From the NCBI GenBank assembly GCA_025454275.1, contig JALOOS010000050.1, positions 1 through 8,529 on the forward strand: 8,529 nt of DNA, written 5' to 3'. Made by a program: the position numbers and the translations under genes. The notes under the pieces were generated by a model. It was not told the origin of the DNA. It was given only the letters and a program-made list of their open reading frames with translations, and did no database searches. Origin of the DNA: Desulfobacterales bacterium (GTDB lineage: Bacteria; Desulfobacterota; Desulfobacteria; Desulfobacterales; SpSt-501). Shown here piece by piece: positions 1 through 6,510 of this stretch (the first letter of the stretch is position 1; each line of letters opens with the position of its first letter).

Positions 1-926
1 AAGGCCCCGTAGGTCAGCGCGTGCAGGAGCTGGGCGCCCAGGATCCACCCGGTGGAAGCCGACGCCGCCATGATCCCCCAGCGCAGGACGGCCGCGCCGA
101 AGGCGATGATCAGCGTGGCCTCCAGCGAGAGCCGGGTGAAGAGCCGTTTGGAGAAGAGCATGACCCCGATCTCCGCGCCCGAGGCGAGCGCCCAGCAGGC
201 ACCGATGAAGGTCGCCGAAAATCCCTGCTGTTCCAGGTGGATCGAAAAAAAACCATAGTAGGTGCCGTGGCTCACGAGCATCAGGAAGGCGCACAGGATG
301 AAGACGAGCGGCTGCCGTGCGATAAGGGCCCGCGTCTCCCGCCCGAAGGTGAGGGAGGTCCGGACCGGGGCGCGCGGCAGGCTGAACGAAACGATCGCAT
401 GCATCAGCGACAGCGCCAGGATGGCGGGGATGATGATTCCGGCCGATGTCGCATCCACGATCCGGCCGACGCTCAGCACCACGGCGATGAAGCTGATCGA
501 ACCCCAGGCGCGGACCCGGCCGTAGCTGCTTTTATCGCGGCCGAGCATCTCCATGCTGAACGTTTCCAGGAAAGAGATGATCGGGGCGTAGAAAACGCCG
601 TAGGCGGCCGTGATCACGGCCATCGCGAGGAAATCCTCCGTGGCGAGAAAGGCGGCCCAGATGCAGGCGCTCGCGGTGTGGCAGAGGATGTAGATCGGAC
701 GCCGGCGGCCGCTGCGGTCGGCGGCGACCCCCCACAACAGCGGGAAGATCACCAGGGTGACGGCGCGCAGCGCCGACAGCACGCCGATCTGCCAGCCGGA
801 GAACCCCAGATGATAGCAGTAGAGATTGAAGTACGGCAGGAACAAGCCCATTACTCCGAAAAAGAGGAAGTATTGGGAGGCGAGTACGAGGGAACCGCGC
901 GAGCGGGCAGCCGGCAGGAGCTCCAT
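1..926 (-). CDS. MFS transporter, HcaT/LacY-like (MFS_1_like), partial
   Basis: This reading frame stays open on the minus strand to the left edge, so about 308 N-terminal residues are visible and the C-terminus is missing. It encodes a hydrophobic inner-membrane transporter. The first helix (about residues 15-32) ends in FLPYFNLYCYHLGFSGWQIG, the usual start of the LacY/HcaT-like branch of the major facilitator superfamily. The loop after helix 2 carries GVAADRSGRRRP, the classic MFS motif A. About nine hydrophobic segments are visible. Members are proton-coupled symporters or exporters of sugars, nucleosides or aromatic acids; the substrate cannot be read here. An in-frame ATG at 944 would add six residues (MPYDGT), and neither start has a good ribosome site. 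The gene is divergent from rlpA. The family is clear, the exact role is not. Confidence 0.85.
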   Translation of the reverse strand, partial: MELLPAARSRGSLVLASQYFLFFGVMGLFLPYFNLYCYHLGFSGWQIGVLSALRAVTLVIFPLLWGVAADRSGRRRPIYILCHTASACIWAAFLATEDFLAMAVITAAYGVFYAPIISFLETFSMEMLGRDKSSYGRVRAWGSISFIAVVLSVGRIVDATSAGIIIPAILALSLMHAIVSFSLPRAPVRTSLTFGRETRALIARQPLVFILCAFLMLVSHGTYYGFFSIHLEQQGFSATFIGACWALASGAEIGVMLFSKRLFTRLSLEATLIIAFGAAVLRWGIMAASASTGWILGAQLLHALTYGA

Positions 927-954
927 GGTCCCATCATACGGCATGTCGGCCGGG

Positions 955-983
955 TTTACAAAATTCGGTCAAGATGCTACGTT
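955..983 (+). promoter_or_regulatory. Weak candidate sigma70 promoter for rlpA
   Basis: TTTACA at 955-960 matches the -35 box at five of six positions. A 17-base spacer leads to TACGTT at 978-983, which matches the -10 box at only three of six. It lies in the short divergent gap between the MFS gene and rlpA, just before the proposed ATG at 991. If used as written, the transcript would start almost at that ATG, which leaves almost no leader. Treat it as a suggestion only. Confidence 0.25.
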
Positions 984-990
984 TGAACCG

Positions 991-1812
991 ATGCACGCGT
1001 TTCGAATTTATCCTGGCAAGGCGGGCGGGAGCGAGGTTCGTGATCGCGCAAGCAACCTCTGCGGCCGAGCCCTTCTGGCAATGGCGCTCGTCCTTCTCCT
1101 CGGGGGCTGCGCGGCACGACCGTCGCCGCCCGGGAGGAGCGTGCCGGACTACCGGCCGGACAGCCGGGTCGAGCGCCCTCCGCCGGAGACGGCTCCCGGG
1201 CAGCCGAAGCCTTACAAAGCCTTGGGGCGCTGGTATCATCCCATTCCGGATGCCAGCGGGTTCCGCCAGCAGGGAATCGCCTCCTGGTACGGGGCGGATT
1301 TTCACGGCAAGTCCACCTCGAGCGGCGAGGTCTACGACATGCACGCCATGACCGCCGCTCACAAAACCCTCCCTCTCGGAACCCTCGTTCGCGTGCGCCA
1401 TCTGGGCAACCAGCGTTCGATCGAGGTGCGCATCAACGACCGCGGCCCGTTTGTCGGGGACCGGATCATCGATTTGTCCTTCGAGGCGGCCCGTCAGCTC
1501 GACGTGGTGCGGCCGGGTACGGCGCCGGTGGAGGTGGTGGCCGTGGGGAGCGTTCCGGGCAGCCCGGTGGATCTCTACTCCGGCAATTTCACCTTTCAGG
1601 TGGGCTCCTTCGCCAGCCGGGTGAATGCCGAGCGGTTGCAGGCGGACTTGAACCTGCGCTTCGGCAATGCTCACATCGTCGAGTTCGAGCACAAGGGCCG
1701 GACATACTACCGGTTGCGGGTCGGCAAGGCCTCCTCGCTCGACGAGGCGATCGCCTATGAAGCCCGGCTGCGCCAAAGCGGTTTCACGGACGCATTCGTG
1801 GTGGCGGAATAG
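991..1812 (+). CDS. rlpA: RlpA, septal lytic transglycosylase lipoprotein (DPBB + SPOR)
   Basis: RlpA cleaves peptidoglycan glycan strands that lack stem peptides and helps separate daughter cells. The 273-residue product has a hydrophobic export signal ending in the lipobox LGGC (Cys40 by this start). A proline-rich linker (41-90) follows, then a double-psi beta-barrel domain (about 94-185, from GIASWYG to PVEVVAVG) and a C-terminal SPOR domain (about 199-273), which in this family binds denuded septal peptidoglycan. Glu113, His124 and Asp150 have the same spacing (11 and 26 residues) as the catalytic residues I recall for Pseudomonas aeruginosa RlpA, so activity is likely. The start is uncertain. 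ATG 991 gives a long basic N-region with no clear ribosome site, ATG 1081 would leave too short a signal, and the frame open further upstream overlaps the MFS gene. gmhB follows after 20 bases. Confidence 0.9.
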   Translation: MHAFRIYPGKAGGSEVRDRASNLCGRALLAMALVLLLGGCAARPSPPGRSVPDYRPDSRVERPPPETAPGQPKPYKALGRWYHPIPDASGFRQQGIASWYGADFHGKSTSSGEVYDMHAMTAAHKTLPLGTLVRVRHLGNQRSIEVRINDRGPFVGDRIIDLSFEAARQLDVVRPGTAPVEVVAVGSVPGSPVDLYSGNFTFQVGSFASRVNAERLQADLNLRFGNAHIVEFEHKGRTYYRLRVGKASSLDEAIAYEARLRQSGFTDAFVVAE

Positions 1813-1832
1813 AGCGCGAGGCGGACTCCGGC

Positions 1833-2396
1833 ATGCTGCAACGGGTTGTTTTTCTGGACCGCGACGGGGTGATCAACCGCGATTCGGCGGACTACATCAC
1901 CCGCGTGGAGGCATTCGAGTTTCTGCCGGGCAGCTGCGAGGCGCTCGGGCGGCTGGCCGCCGCCGGGTGCAGCGTCGTGGTCGTCACGAACCAGTCCGCT
2001 CTCGGCCGAGGGTGGCTGACGGCGGAGGGACTGGCGGCGATCCATGCCCGGCTGGAGGCGGGGGTGCGGGAGCACGGCGGCCGCATCCACGACATCTTGG
2101 TCTGTCCCCACCGCCCCGATGAGGCGTGCGGCTGCCGCAAGCCCCGGCCCGGCCTCATCGCGGAGGCCCGGCGCCGCCACGCCATCGACCTCACCGCAGC
2201 GGTGATGGTGGGGGACAGCGTGCGCGATATCGAATGCGGGCGGAATGCCGGTGTCGGGACGGTGGTGCTGGTGCGGACCGGAAACGGCCGCCAGGCCGAG
2301 GCCGAACTCGGCCGCCGGGGCCTGCCGCCGGATTTCATCGCGGAGGACCTGCCGGAGGCCGTGGACTGGATCCTCCGCCTGACCACTGCCGGATAA
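1833..2396 (+). CDS. gmhB: D-glycero-D-manno-heptose 1,7-bisphosphate 7-phosphatase (GmhB)
   Basis: GmhB removes the 7-phosphate from heptose 1,7-bisphosphate in the cytoplasm, a step toward ADP-heptose for the LPS inner core. The 187-residue product is a HAD-superfamily enzyme of normal length. It shows motif I DRDGVIN (nucleophile Asp9 and acid Asp11), motif II TNQS (52-55), the zinc loop Cys91, His93, Cys99, Cys101 typical of GmhB and the HisB phosphatase domain, Lys103 just after it, and motif IV GDSVRD (127-132). The related alternative is histidinol-phosphatase, but a stand-alone protein of this size with this zinc loop is usually GmhB. The alpha or beta anomer preference cannot be read. 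A weak purine-rich stretch (GAGGCGG near 1818) precedes the ATG. It probably shares a transcript with rlpA, although no other LPS gene is nearby. Confidence 0.87.
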   Translation: MLQRVVFLDRDGVINRDSADYITRVEAFEFLPGSCEALGRLAAAGCSVVVVTNQSALGRGWLTAEGLAAIHARLEAGVREHGGRIHDILVCPHRPDEACGCRKPRPGLIAEARRRHAIDLTAAVMVGDSVRDIECGRNAGVGTVVLVRTGNGRQAEAELGRRGLPPDFIAEDLPEAVDWILRLTTAG

Positions 2397-2487
2397 AGCA
2401 CAAGCGGAGCAGGCTCTTTTGCATGGATGGCGGCGCGGGAAGGCCGATGCACGTCGCCTGCGGCGGTGCGTCGGCAGACAATAGGCG

Positions 2488-2527
2488 CCGCAGCGCCGGC
2501 GGGTGGAGGCGCAAGGCAGGGATTGGC
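2488..2527 (+). repeat. Direct repeat, copy A (partial copy of the palindromic element)
   Basis: This 40-base segment matches 2614-2653 with 36 of 40 bases identical and no gaps; the first 17 bases (2488-2504) are identical. Copy B lies inside the right half of the 2540-2671 palindrome, so copy A looks like a decayed partial second copy of that element. After position 2527 the similarity fades. Confidence 0.8.
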
Positions 2528-2539
2528 TTTTTGGGTCGG

Positions 2540-2671
2540 CGCGGTGCGCGTAGGAAGGCCAAGATCAAGGCGCGCGAGAGCCGCGGCGCGAGGCGTATCC
2601 CGCCGAGGCGGGACCGCAGCGCCGGCGGGTCGAAGCGCAACGCAGAGATTGGCCTTCCTACGCGCACCGCG
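2540..2671. repeat. 132-bp imperfect palindrome with perfect 23-bp ends (MITE- or REP-like)
   Basis: The left end (2540-2562) and right end (2649-2671) are perfect reverse complements over 23 bases. A six-base stem (2598-2603 with 2608-2613, loop CGAG) sits at the same centre, 2605.5. The DNA between them pairs only with mismatches and small gaps, so the whole 132 bases form one palindrome with conserved ends and a decayed interior. It fills the spacer between the convergent gmhB and DUF1178 genes and ends one base before the DUF1178 stop codon. It has no convincing coding capacity. A non-autonomous mobile element, a REP-type repeat and a two-way terminator are all possible. There is no T-run after either arm, and I see no clear target-site duplication. 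Confidence 0.75.
2614..2653 (+). repeat. Direct repeat, copy B
   Basis: This is the second copy of the 40-base direct repeat that also occurs at 2488-2527, with four mismatches. It overlaps the right half of the palindromic element and runs five bases into its perfect right arm. Confidence 0.8.
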
Positions 2672-2672
2672 G

Positions 2673-3098
2673 TCAGGGGTCGGAATCGGGCGGCGGCATG
2701 GGAATCTTGAAGAACTCGACCCCCTCCTGCTTGAGGATTTTTTCTTCGGATTCGGTGCTGACGCCGCGGATGTTGCGCGGTGCGCTCACCCCGTAATGGA
2801 TCTTGAGCGCCTCCCGCGCGAAGTCGCAGCCGACATTGTCGAAATTCTGCTCCACGAACTCCCCGAGCTGCTTGCCGATCCGGTTCCACACGGCCTCGGC
2901 CGGGGCCTCCGTCGCCTGCGGGGCGGGGCTCTGCGAAGCGCGGATCGCGAAACGCGACGGGACTTGAACGATGGCGGTGTCGTTGCACACCGGACAGGAG
3001 ATCAATCCGCGCTTTTTCTGGTCGAGAAATGTAGGACGGTCTTCAAACCAGCCTTCGAACGAATGACCGTTGGCACATCTCAAATCATAGGCGATCAT
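2673..3098 (-). CDS. DUF1178 family zinc-ribbon-like protein
   Basis: The 141-residue product matches DUF1178 (PF06676) at both ends. The N-terminus begins MIAYDLRCANGHSFEGWF, with Cys8 and His12, followed by Cys35-x-x-Cys38 in ISCPVCND, which together suggest a bound metal. The C-terminus has the family pattern EALKIHYGV, an Arg-x-Ile-x-Gly stretch, then a glutamate-rich segment and a terminal FFKIP. A low-complexity Ala/Pro/Gln linker (about 54-67) separates the two conserved parts. The protein is soluble and probably cytoplasmic; the family has no established function that I know of. The start is well supported by GGAGGAG (complement of 3104-3110) five bases before the ATG. The gene stands alone, with its own promoter candidate upstream, and converges on gmhB across the repeat region. 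Confidence 0.88.
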   Translation of the reverse strand: MIAYDLRCANGHSFEGWFEDRPTFLDQKKRGLISCPVCNDTAIVQVPSRFAIRASQSPAPQATEAPAEAVWNRIGKQLGEFVEQNFDNVGCDFAREALKIHYGVSAPRNIRGVSTESEEKILKQEGVEFFKIPMPPPDSDP

Positions 3099-3159
3099 GG
3101 GCGCTCCTCCGGGAGAGGTTTGCGCCGGTGCAGCCGGCCGGCGGCACTCTCCGGGGGAT

Positions 3160-3177
3160 AACGATGGATTAATCGTT
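3160..3177 (-). other. Small inverted repeat in the DUF1178 leader
   Basis: AACGAT (3160-3165) and ATCGTT (3172-3177) are reverse complements around a six-base gap. The site lies between the predicted transcription start near 3188 and the DUF1178 ATG. It could be a small operator or an RNA hairpin, or chance; the stem is AT-rich and short. Confidence 0.25.
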
Positions 3178-3194
3178 CAATCTGATATAAACAC

Positions 3195-3223
3195 AGAATA
3201 AACGAACCCGGTCGTTTCGTCAA
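3195..3223 (-). promoter_or_regulatory. Candidate sigma70 promoter for the DUF1178 gene
   Basis: Reading the minus strand, TTGACG (3223-3218) matches the -35 box at five of six positions, followed by a 17-base spacer and TATTCT (3200-3195), which matches the -10 box at four of six. The surrounding bases are unusually AT-rich for this genome. A start near 3188 would give a leader of about 90 bases before the ATG at 3098. Confidence 0.5.
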
Positions 3224-3306
3224 ACCGTTCGTATCGGACATTCGCCGGCTGCCGGCTGCGACCCGACGCCGGGCCGGGCGGCCGCAAGGGGTGAAGGAAC
3301 GTGTGC

Positions 3307-3969
3307 ATGCGGTTGAAAGGTGCGGTGTGGGGGATCTTCGGGCTGTGCCTGCTGGGGGTCGGCGGGAGCTCCTGGGCGGGGTCCGTTTACGTGTCCGACG
3401 TCATCCGGGTGGCCGTCCGGTCCGGCCCGGGCGCTGATCAGCCGTCGCTCGCCCTGGTCGAGAGCGGCCAGGCGCTGGAGCTGTTGCAGCCCGGCGATGA
3501 GTGGTCCCAGGTGCGCCTGGCGAACGGTGTGGAGGGGTATATGCCGTCGCGCTTCCTGGTCGCCGCCCCGCCCGGCCGCCACCAGGTCGCCCGGCTGGAG
3601 GAGAAAATCAAATCCCTGACCCAGCAGGCGGCCGGGCTGAGCGAAGAGAACACCCGGTTGAAGGCCGACAACGAGAAGCTCGCCGCGAAGGCGGCCGAGG
3701 GGCAAAAAGACCTTGATGCGCTGCGCGGGGAGTTCGATCGCTTCCGGGAGGAAACCGCCGATGCCGCGGCGCTGAAGCGTCGGGCCGACGGTCTGACGGA
3801 TGAGCTCGAACAGAAAACACGGGAGATCGCCGAGCTGAGCAACCGGCCGGAGGCGATCTTCCCGCCGACCACGCTCTACTGGTTTTTGGCCGGAGCCGGC
3901 GTGCTCCTGGTCGGGTTTTTGACCGGCTACAGCGTCAAGCGCCAGCGGCGATGGTCCTCTCTCAGCTGA
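3307..3969 (+). CDS. Exported SH3b/coiled-coil protein with C-terminal membrane anchor (TIGR04211-like)
   Basis: The 220-residue product has the architecture of the 'SH3 and anchor' family (TIGR04211, which includes E. coli YgiM). A signal peptide is predicted to end after Ala24 (SSWA-G). A bacterial SH3 domain follows (about 26-87, with VAVRSGPGADQPSLALVESG and GYMPSRFL). Next come a long charged coiled coil (about 92-178, rich in Glu, Lys, Leu and Ala), one membrane helix (about 188-208) and a basic tail KRQRR. The protein should sit in the periplasm, tethered to the inner membrane, with SH3b possibly touching cell wall. Its function is unproven. ATG 3307 is preferred over GTG 3301 because GAAGGA (3293-3298) is eight bases upstream of the ATG but only two from the GTG. 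The stop lies inside the next gene, so the two are probably translated together. I see no clear promoter. Confidence 0.83.
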   Translation: MRLKGAVWGIFGLCLLGVGGSSWAGSVYVSDVIRVAVRSGPGADQPSLALVESGQALELLQPGDEWSQVRLANGVEGYMPSRFLVAAPPGRHQVARLEEKIKSLTQQAAGLSEENTRLKADNEKLAAKAAEGQKDLDALRGEFDRFREETADAAALKRRADGLTDELEQKTREIAELSNRPEAIFPPTTLYWFLAGAGVLLVGFLTGYSVKRQRRWSSLS

Positions 3970-5237
3970 GCGCCATGTGGATTCCCGCGGACACCCTGTT
4001 GACCCTGGTGGCGTTGGTTGCGCTCTCGGGGTTCTTTTCAGCCGCGGAAACCGCGCTCTTTTCCATCTCCCCGGCCCAGGCGATTTACCTCGGCAATCAA
4101 CCCGGCCGCGCCAACGCCCTCATCCACCGGATGAAGCAGGATCCCGACCGGCTGCTCAACACGATTCTGATCGGAAACACGCTGGTGAACATGGCGGCCG
4201 CCGCTCAGGCCACGGCCGTCACCCTGCAGGTGATCCCCGTCCACGCGGTGGCGGTCAGCACCGGGGTCATGACCCTGGTGGTGCTGGTGTGCGGCGAGGT
4301 GTTTCCCAAATCGGTGGCGCTCGCCAACGCCATCCCGATCGCCCGCACGGTCATTGTGCCGATTTACTGGCTGTCGCAGCTGCTTTATCCGCTGGTGCTT
4401 CTCTTGAACATGATATCCCGCATGACTTCACGGATCCGCAAACCGCCCGCGGTCACCGAGGCGGACCTCCTCTCCATCGTCGAGGCCGGCGGCGGCGAGA
4501 GCCAGATTCCGGATGAGGAGCGGCAGCTGATCTACAACATTTTCGAGTTCGACGACACCAGCGCCTCCGAGATCATGACGCCCCGGGCGGACATGTTCGT
4601 GGTCGATGTGAATCAACCGCTCGATCTGCCGGAGCTGTACAAGTCGGGCTTCAGCCGCATTCCCGTCACCGATGGCGACATCGACCGCATCGTCGGCATC
4701 CTGAACATCAAGGACCTTCTCCTGCACCAGGCCGTCGGAGCAGCTCCGGTCGATGTGCGCCGGATCATGCGCCAGCCTTATTTCGTTCCGGAGCACAAGA
4801 AGTTGAACCGCCTCCTTCAGGGGTTCCAGCGGCGCAAGCAGCACCTGGCCATCGTGGTCGATGAACACGGGGGGGTGTCGGGGCTGATCACGCTGGAGGA
4901 TGCCCTGGAGGAGCTGGTCGGTGAAATCATCGACGAAACCGACGAGATCCACGAACCGCCGATCATACCGGTCGGAGACGGCGAATGGCGCGTTCTGGGC
5001 AAGACCGAAATCGGAGAGGTCAACGAGACGCTGCAGATGCGCATTCCCGATACCGGGGAGTACGACACTTTCTCCGGCTACATCCTGAAGCGGATCGGCC
5101 GGATCCCCAAGGTGACGGAGGAGATCGAACTGGGAGAATTCGCTGCGGTGGTGACGGAGCGCGAAGGAAACCGCATCATCGCCTACCGGGTGCGTCGCAA
5201 CGCGCCGCTGCCCATGGAGGATTCCCCGTCCGCCTGA
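3951..5237 (+). CDS. CNNM/CorC (HlyC/CorC) family transporter: DUF21, CBS pair, CorC_HlyC
   Basis: The 428-residue inner-membrane protein has the complete family layout. The DUF21/CNNM membrane domain (about 10-160) carries SGFFSAAETALFS (26-38), GNTLVN (75-80) and GEVFPK (115-120), the segments that line the cation site in CorC/CNNM structures. Next comes a CBS pair (about 205-265, from IMTPRADMFVVD; and 271-326, ending GLITLEDALEELVGEI). The C-terminal CorC_HlyC domain spans about 341-412. Characterised relatives export magnesium, probably in exchange for sodium, and CBS pairs bind ATP-Mg. The ion used here is inferred. Despite the old HlyC name, nothing suggests a haemolysin. ATG 3951 overlaps the upstream SH3 gene by 19 bases; ATG 3975, just after that gene's stop, is an equally possible start giving 420 residues. 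Neither has a clear ribosome site. Confidence 0.9.
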   Translation: MVLSQLSAMWIPADTLLTLVALVALSGFFSAAETALFSISPAQAIYLGNQPGRANALIHRMKQDPDRLLNTILIGNTLVNMAAAAQATAVTLQVIPVHAVAVSTGVMTLVVLVCGEVFPKSVALANAIPIARTVIVPIYWLSQLLYPLVLLLNMISRMTSRIRKPPAVTEADLLSIVEAGGGESQIPDEERQLIYNIFEFDDTSASEIMTPRADMFVVDVNQPLDLPELYKSGFSRIPVTDGDIDRIVGILNIKDLLLHQAVGAAPVDVRRIMRQPYFVPEHKKLNRLLQGFQRRKQHLAIVVDEHGGVSGLITLEDALEELVGEIIDETDEIHEPPIIPVGDGEWRVLGKTEIGEVNETLQMRIPDTGEYDTFSGYILKRIGRIPKVTEEIELGEFAAVVTEREGNRIIAYRVRRNAPLPMEDSPSA

Positions 5238-5373
5238 GCCGCCGCCTCGCGGCCTTTCCGTGGAACTCCCCGGCCCTTGGGCGGCTGAGGGTGAGAATGG
5301 ACAAGGCCCTGCCCTCCGAGCAGGCACAGCGGGGCTCCTCTTCCGGTTGCGGCGGATCGGATGCACGGACGCC

Positions 5374-5433
5374 GAAAAGCGGTTCCGGCGCCCCGGAGGC
5401 AAGAGAGCCGCCGGGGCGCAGAAACCGCTTTTC
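5374..5433. terminator. Long hairpin, likely bidirectional terminator
   Basis: The 23-base arms 5374-5396 and 5411-5433 pair with two mismatches. An inner GGC/GCC pair (5398-5400 with 5407-5409) closes a six-base loop, AAGAGA. The plus-strand arm ends in CTTTTC and the minus-strand arm also ends in CTTTTC, so either transcript would have a short U-run inside the stem end. It sits between the convergent CorC-type and HU genes, 18 bases beyond the HU stop. A second, weaker five-base stem (5241-5245 with 5249-5253) follows the CorC stop directly. Confidence 0.7.
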
Positions 5434-5450
5434 AGCTCCGCACGTCAACA

Positions 5451-5720
5451 CTAATTGACGGCGTCCTTAAGGCCTTTGCCGGCGACGAATTTGGGCGCTT
5501 TGGACGCGCTGATCTTGATCTCCTCGCCGGTCTGCGGGTTGCGGCCCTTGCGCGCTTTGCGCTTGGTCACCTTGAAAGTCCCGAAGCCCACCAGCGTGAC
5601 CGTATCTCCCTTTTTCAGCGCCTTGGTGATGGACTCGAAAACGCAGTCCACCGCCGCCTGGGCCTCTTTTTTGGTGCTGACGACACTTGCTACCTCGTTG
5701 ACCAGATCTGTTTTGTTCAT
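5451..5720 (-). CDS. hup: HU-family DNA-binding protein
   Basis: HU is a small dimeric nucleoid protein that bends DNA and stabilises distorted structures. The 89-residue product has normal length and all the hallmarks: the N-terminal helices beginning MNKTDLVNEVA, the GDTVTLVGFGTFKV strand pair (38-51), the basic arm KRKARKGRNPQTG with the intercalating Pro62, and the C-terminal KFVAGKGLKDAV. The start at 5720 is chosen because AAGGGG lies at a proper distance (six bases) from this ATG; an upstream in-frame ATG at 5741 would add seven residues unlike HU. IHF subunits are the main alternative, but IHF subunits are usually longer and the arm here is HU-like. A cysteine at position 26 is unusual. 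It lies 76 bases downstream of the zinc-ribbon gene and may share the dksA transcript. Confidence 0.93.
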   Translation of the reverse strand: MNKTDLVNEVASVVSTKKEAQAAVDCVFESITKALKKGDTVTLVGFGTFKVTKRKARKGRNPQTGEEIKISASKAPKFVAGKGLKDAVN

Positions 5721-5796
5721 CGACATCCCCTTTCGTTCCATGATGGTTCAGTTGACAATCGCGATGATACCGACGGCATGCAGCGCCGGCCGGCAG

Positions 5797-6009
5797 TCAG
5801 ATGCTGTCGCGGCAGCTTTGGCAGTATTTGCGCGGAGTGCCCCGGCCGATCCAGTGAAAATTCATGACGTGTTTCTTGCCGCATTTCGGGCAGAGGCATT
5901 CCACCTTGCTTTTGTCGTGGTCAACGCCGTTGTCGATCTCCTCCGCGGTGTGTTCACGGGGCGGCTTGGCGGCTGGGCTTTTGGATGCGTTGCGTTTGGG
6001 AGATGCCAT
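5797..6009 (-). CDS. Small zinc-ribbon protein of unknown function
   Basis: The 70-residue product begins with a basic, Ala/Pro/Lys-rich and probably disordered tail (1-18) and a short acidic stretch (HTAEEIDNGVDHD). It ends in a compact zinc ribbon: Cys40-Pro-Lys-Cys43, an intervening HVMNFHWIGRGTPRKY segment, and Cys63-Gln-Ser-Cys66. The paired CxxC knuckles predict one bound zinc. The Gly-Arg-Gly-Thr-Pro-Arg-Lys loop and lysine-rich tail suggest contact with nucleic acid or ribosome, but that is a guess. I do not recognise a named family. The start at 6009 is chosen because GGAG lies nine bases upstream; a longer frame to 6069 lacks such a site. It sits between dksA (106-base gap) and HU (76-base gap), all on the same strand. 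Confidence 0.75.
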   Translation of the reverse strand: MASPKRNASKSPAAKPPREHTAEEIDNGVDHDKSKVECLCPKCGKKHVMNFHWIGRGTPRKYCQSCRDSI

Positions 6010-6115
6010 TTCGAAAAGCTCCATAGGGCTTATGGGCACCCGTGCGTCGGCGTTTCCGCACCGCCGCAACGCACAGCGGCATTTCTGCCATGAAAGACAC
6101 GATGAGGTGCGCCCA

Positions 6116-6478
6116 TCAGGTGCCGGTCAACTTTTCCATCGTCTCGATCTGGGTTTTGCACCGGATGCAGTGGCGGGTGACGGGACGTGCTTTCAGGCGC
6201 TCAATGGAGATATCTTCACCGCAGGACTCGCAAGTGCCGTAAACACCTTCCTCGATGTCCTCCAGGGACTTGCGGATTTTTTTGATCAGCATGCTTTCGC
6301 GGTCGCGGATCCGCAGAGTAAAGTTGCGTTCCGAGTCGAATACCGCCCGGTCCAATGGGTCCGGGAGCGCTTCGTCGCTTTCCCTCAAACCGCTCATGGT
6401 GCTGTCGGCGTGGGTCAGGAGATCATCCAGCCAACTCGTAAGGAGTTTTTTAAAGTATTTTAGCTCTTTTTCTTTCAT
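6116..6478 (-). CDS. dksA: TraR/DksA family RNA polymerase regulator
   Basis: DksA-type proteins insert a coiled coil into the RNA polymerase secondary channel and, with ppGpp, reset promoter choice during starvation. The 120-residue product has the two-helix coiled coil (about 1-75). At its tip is DPLDRA (40-45), matching the DxxDxA motif needed for function in E. coli DksA. The C-terminal zinc finger uses Cys83, Cys86, Cys104 and Cys107 (YGTCESCGEDIS ... HCIRCK). It is about 30 residues shorter than E. coli DksA, mostly by lacking the N-terminal extension; short forms are common in Desulfobacterota. AGGA lies nine bases upstream of the ATG, giving a reasonable start. Genomes of this group often hold several paralogs, so this may not be the main DksA. 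It is first in the minus-strand row dksA, zinc ribbon, HU. Confidence 0.88.
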   Translation of the reverse strand: MKEKELKYFKKLLTSWLDDLLTHADSTMSGLRESDEALPDPLDRAVFDSERNFTLRIRDRESMLIKKIRKSLEDIEEGVYGTCESCGEDISIERLKARPVTRHCIRCKTQIETMEKLTGT

Positions 6479-6510
6479 GGCGGCATCCTACGTCGAATTC
6501 GGCACCGGGC

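Noticed and set aside
21..986. 321-codon plus-strand frame at the left end
   Set aside because: It is an antisense shadow of the MFS gene. Its product is a charged, low-complexity Arg/Asp/Gly/Glu sequence with no domain, while the minus strand reads a clear multi-helix transporter.
934..1776. 280-codon minus-strand frame over rlpA
   Set aside because: It lies antisense to a gene with unmistakable DPBB and SPOR motifs, and its product resembles no family.
2488..2671. CRISPR array
   Set aside because: There are only two direct copies, they differ at four positions, and the pattern is explained by a palindromic element; there are no regular spacers and no cas genes.
2427..3161. 244-codon plus-strand frame over the repeat region and DUF1178
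   Set aside because: It covers the palindrome and runs antisense to DUF1178, and the first part is Arg/Ala/Gly-rich as expected for high-GC noncoding DNA.
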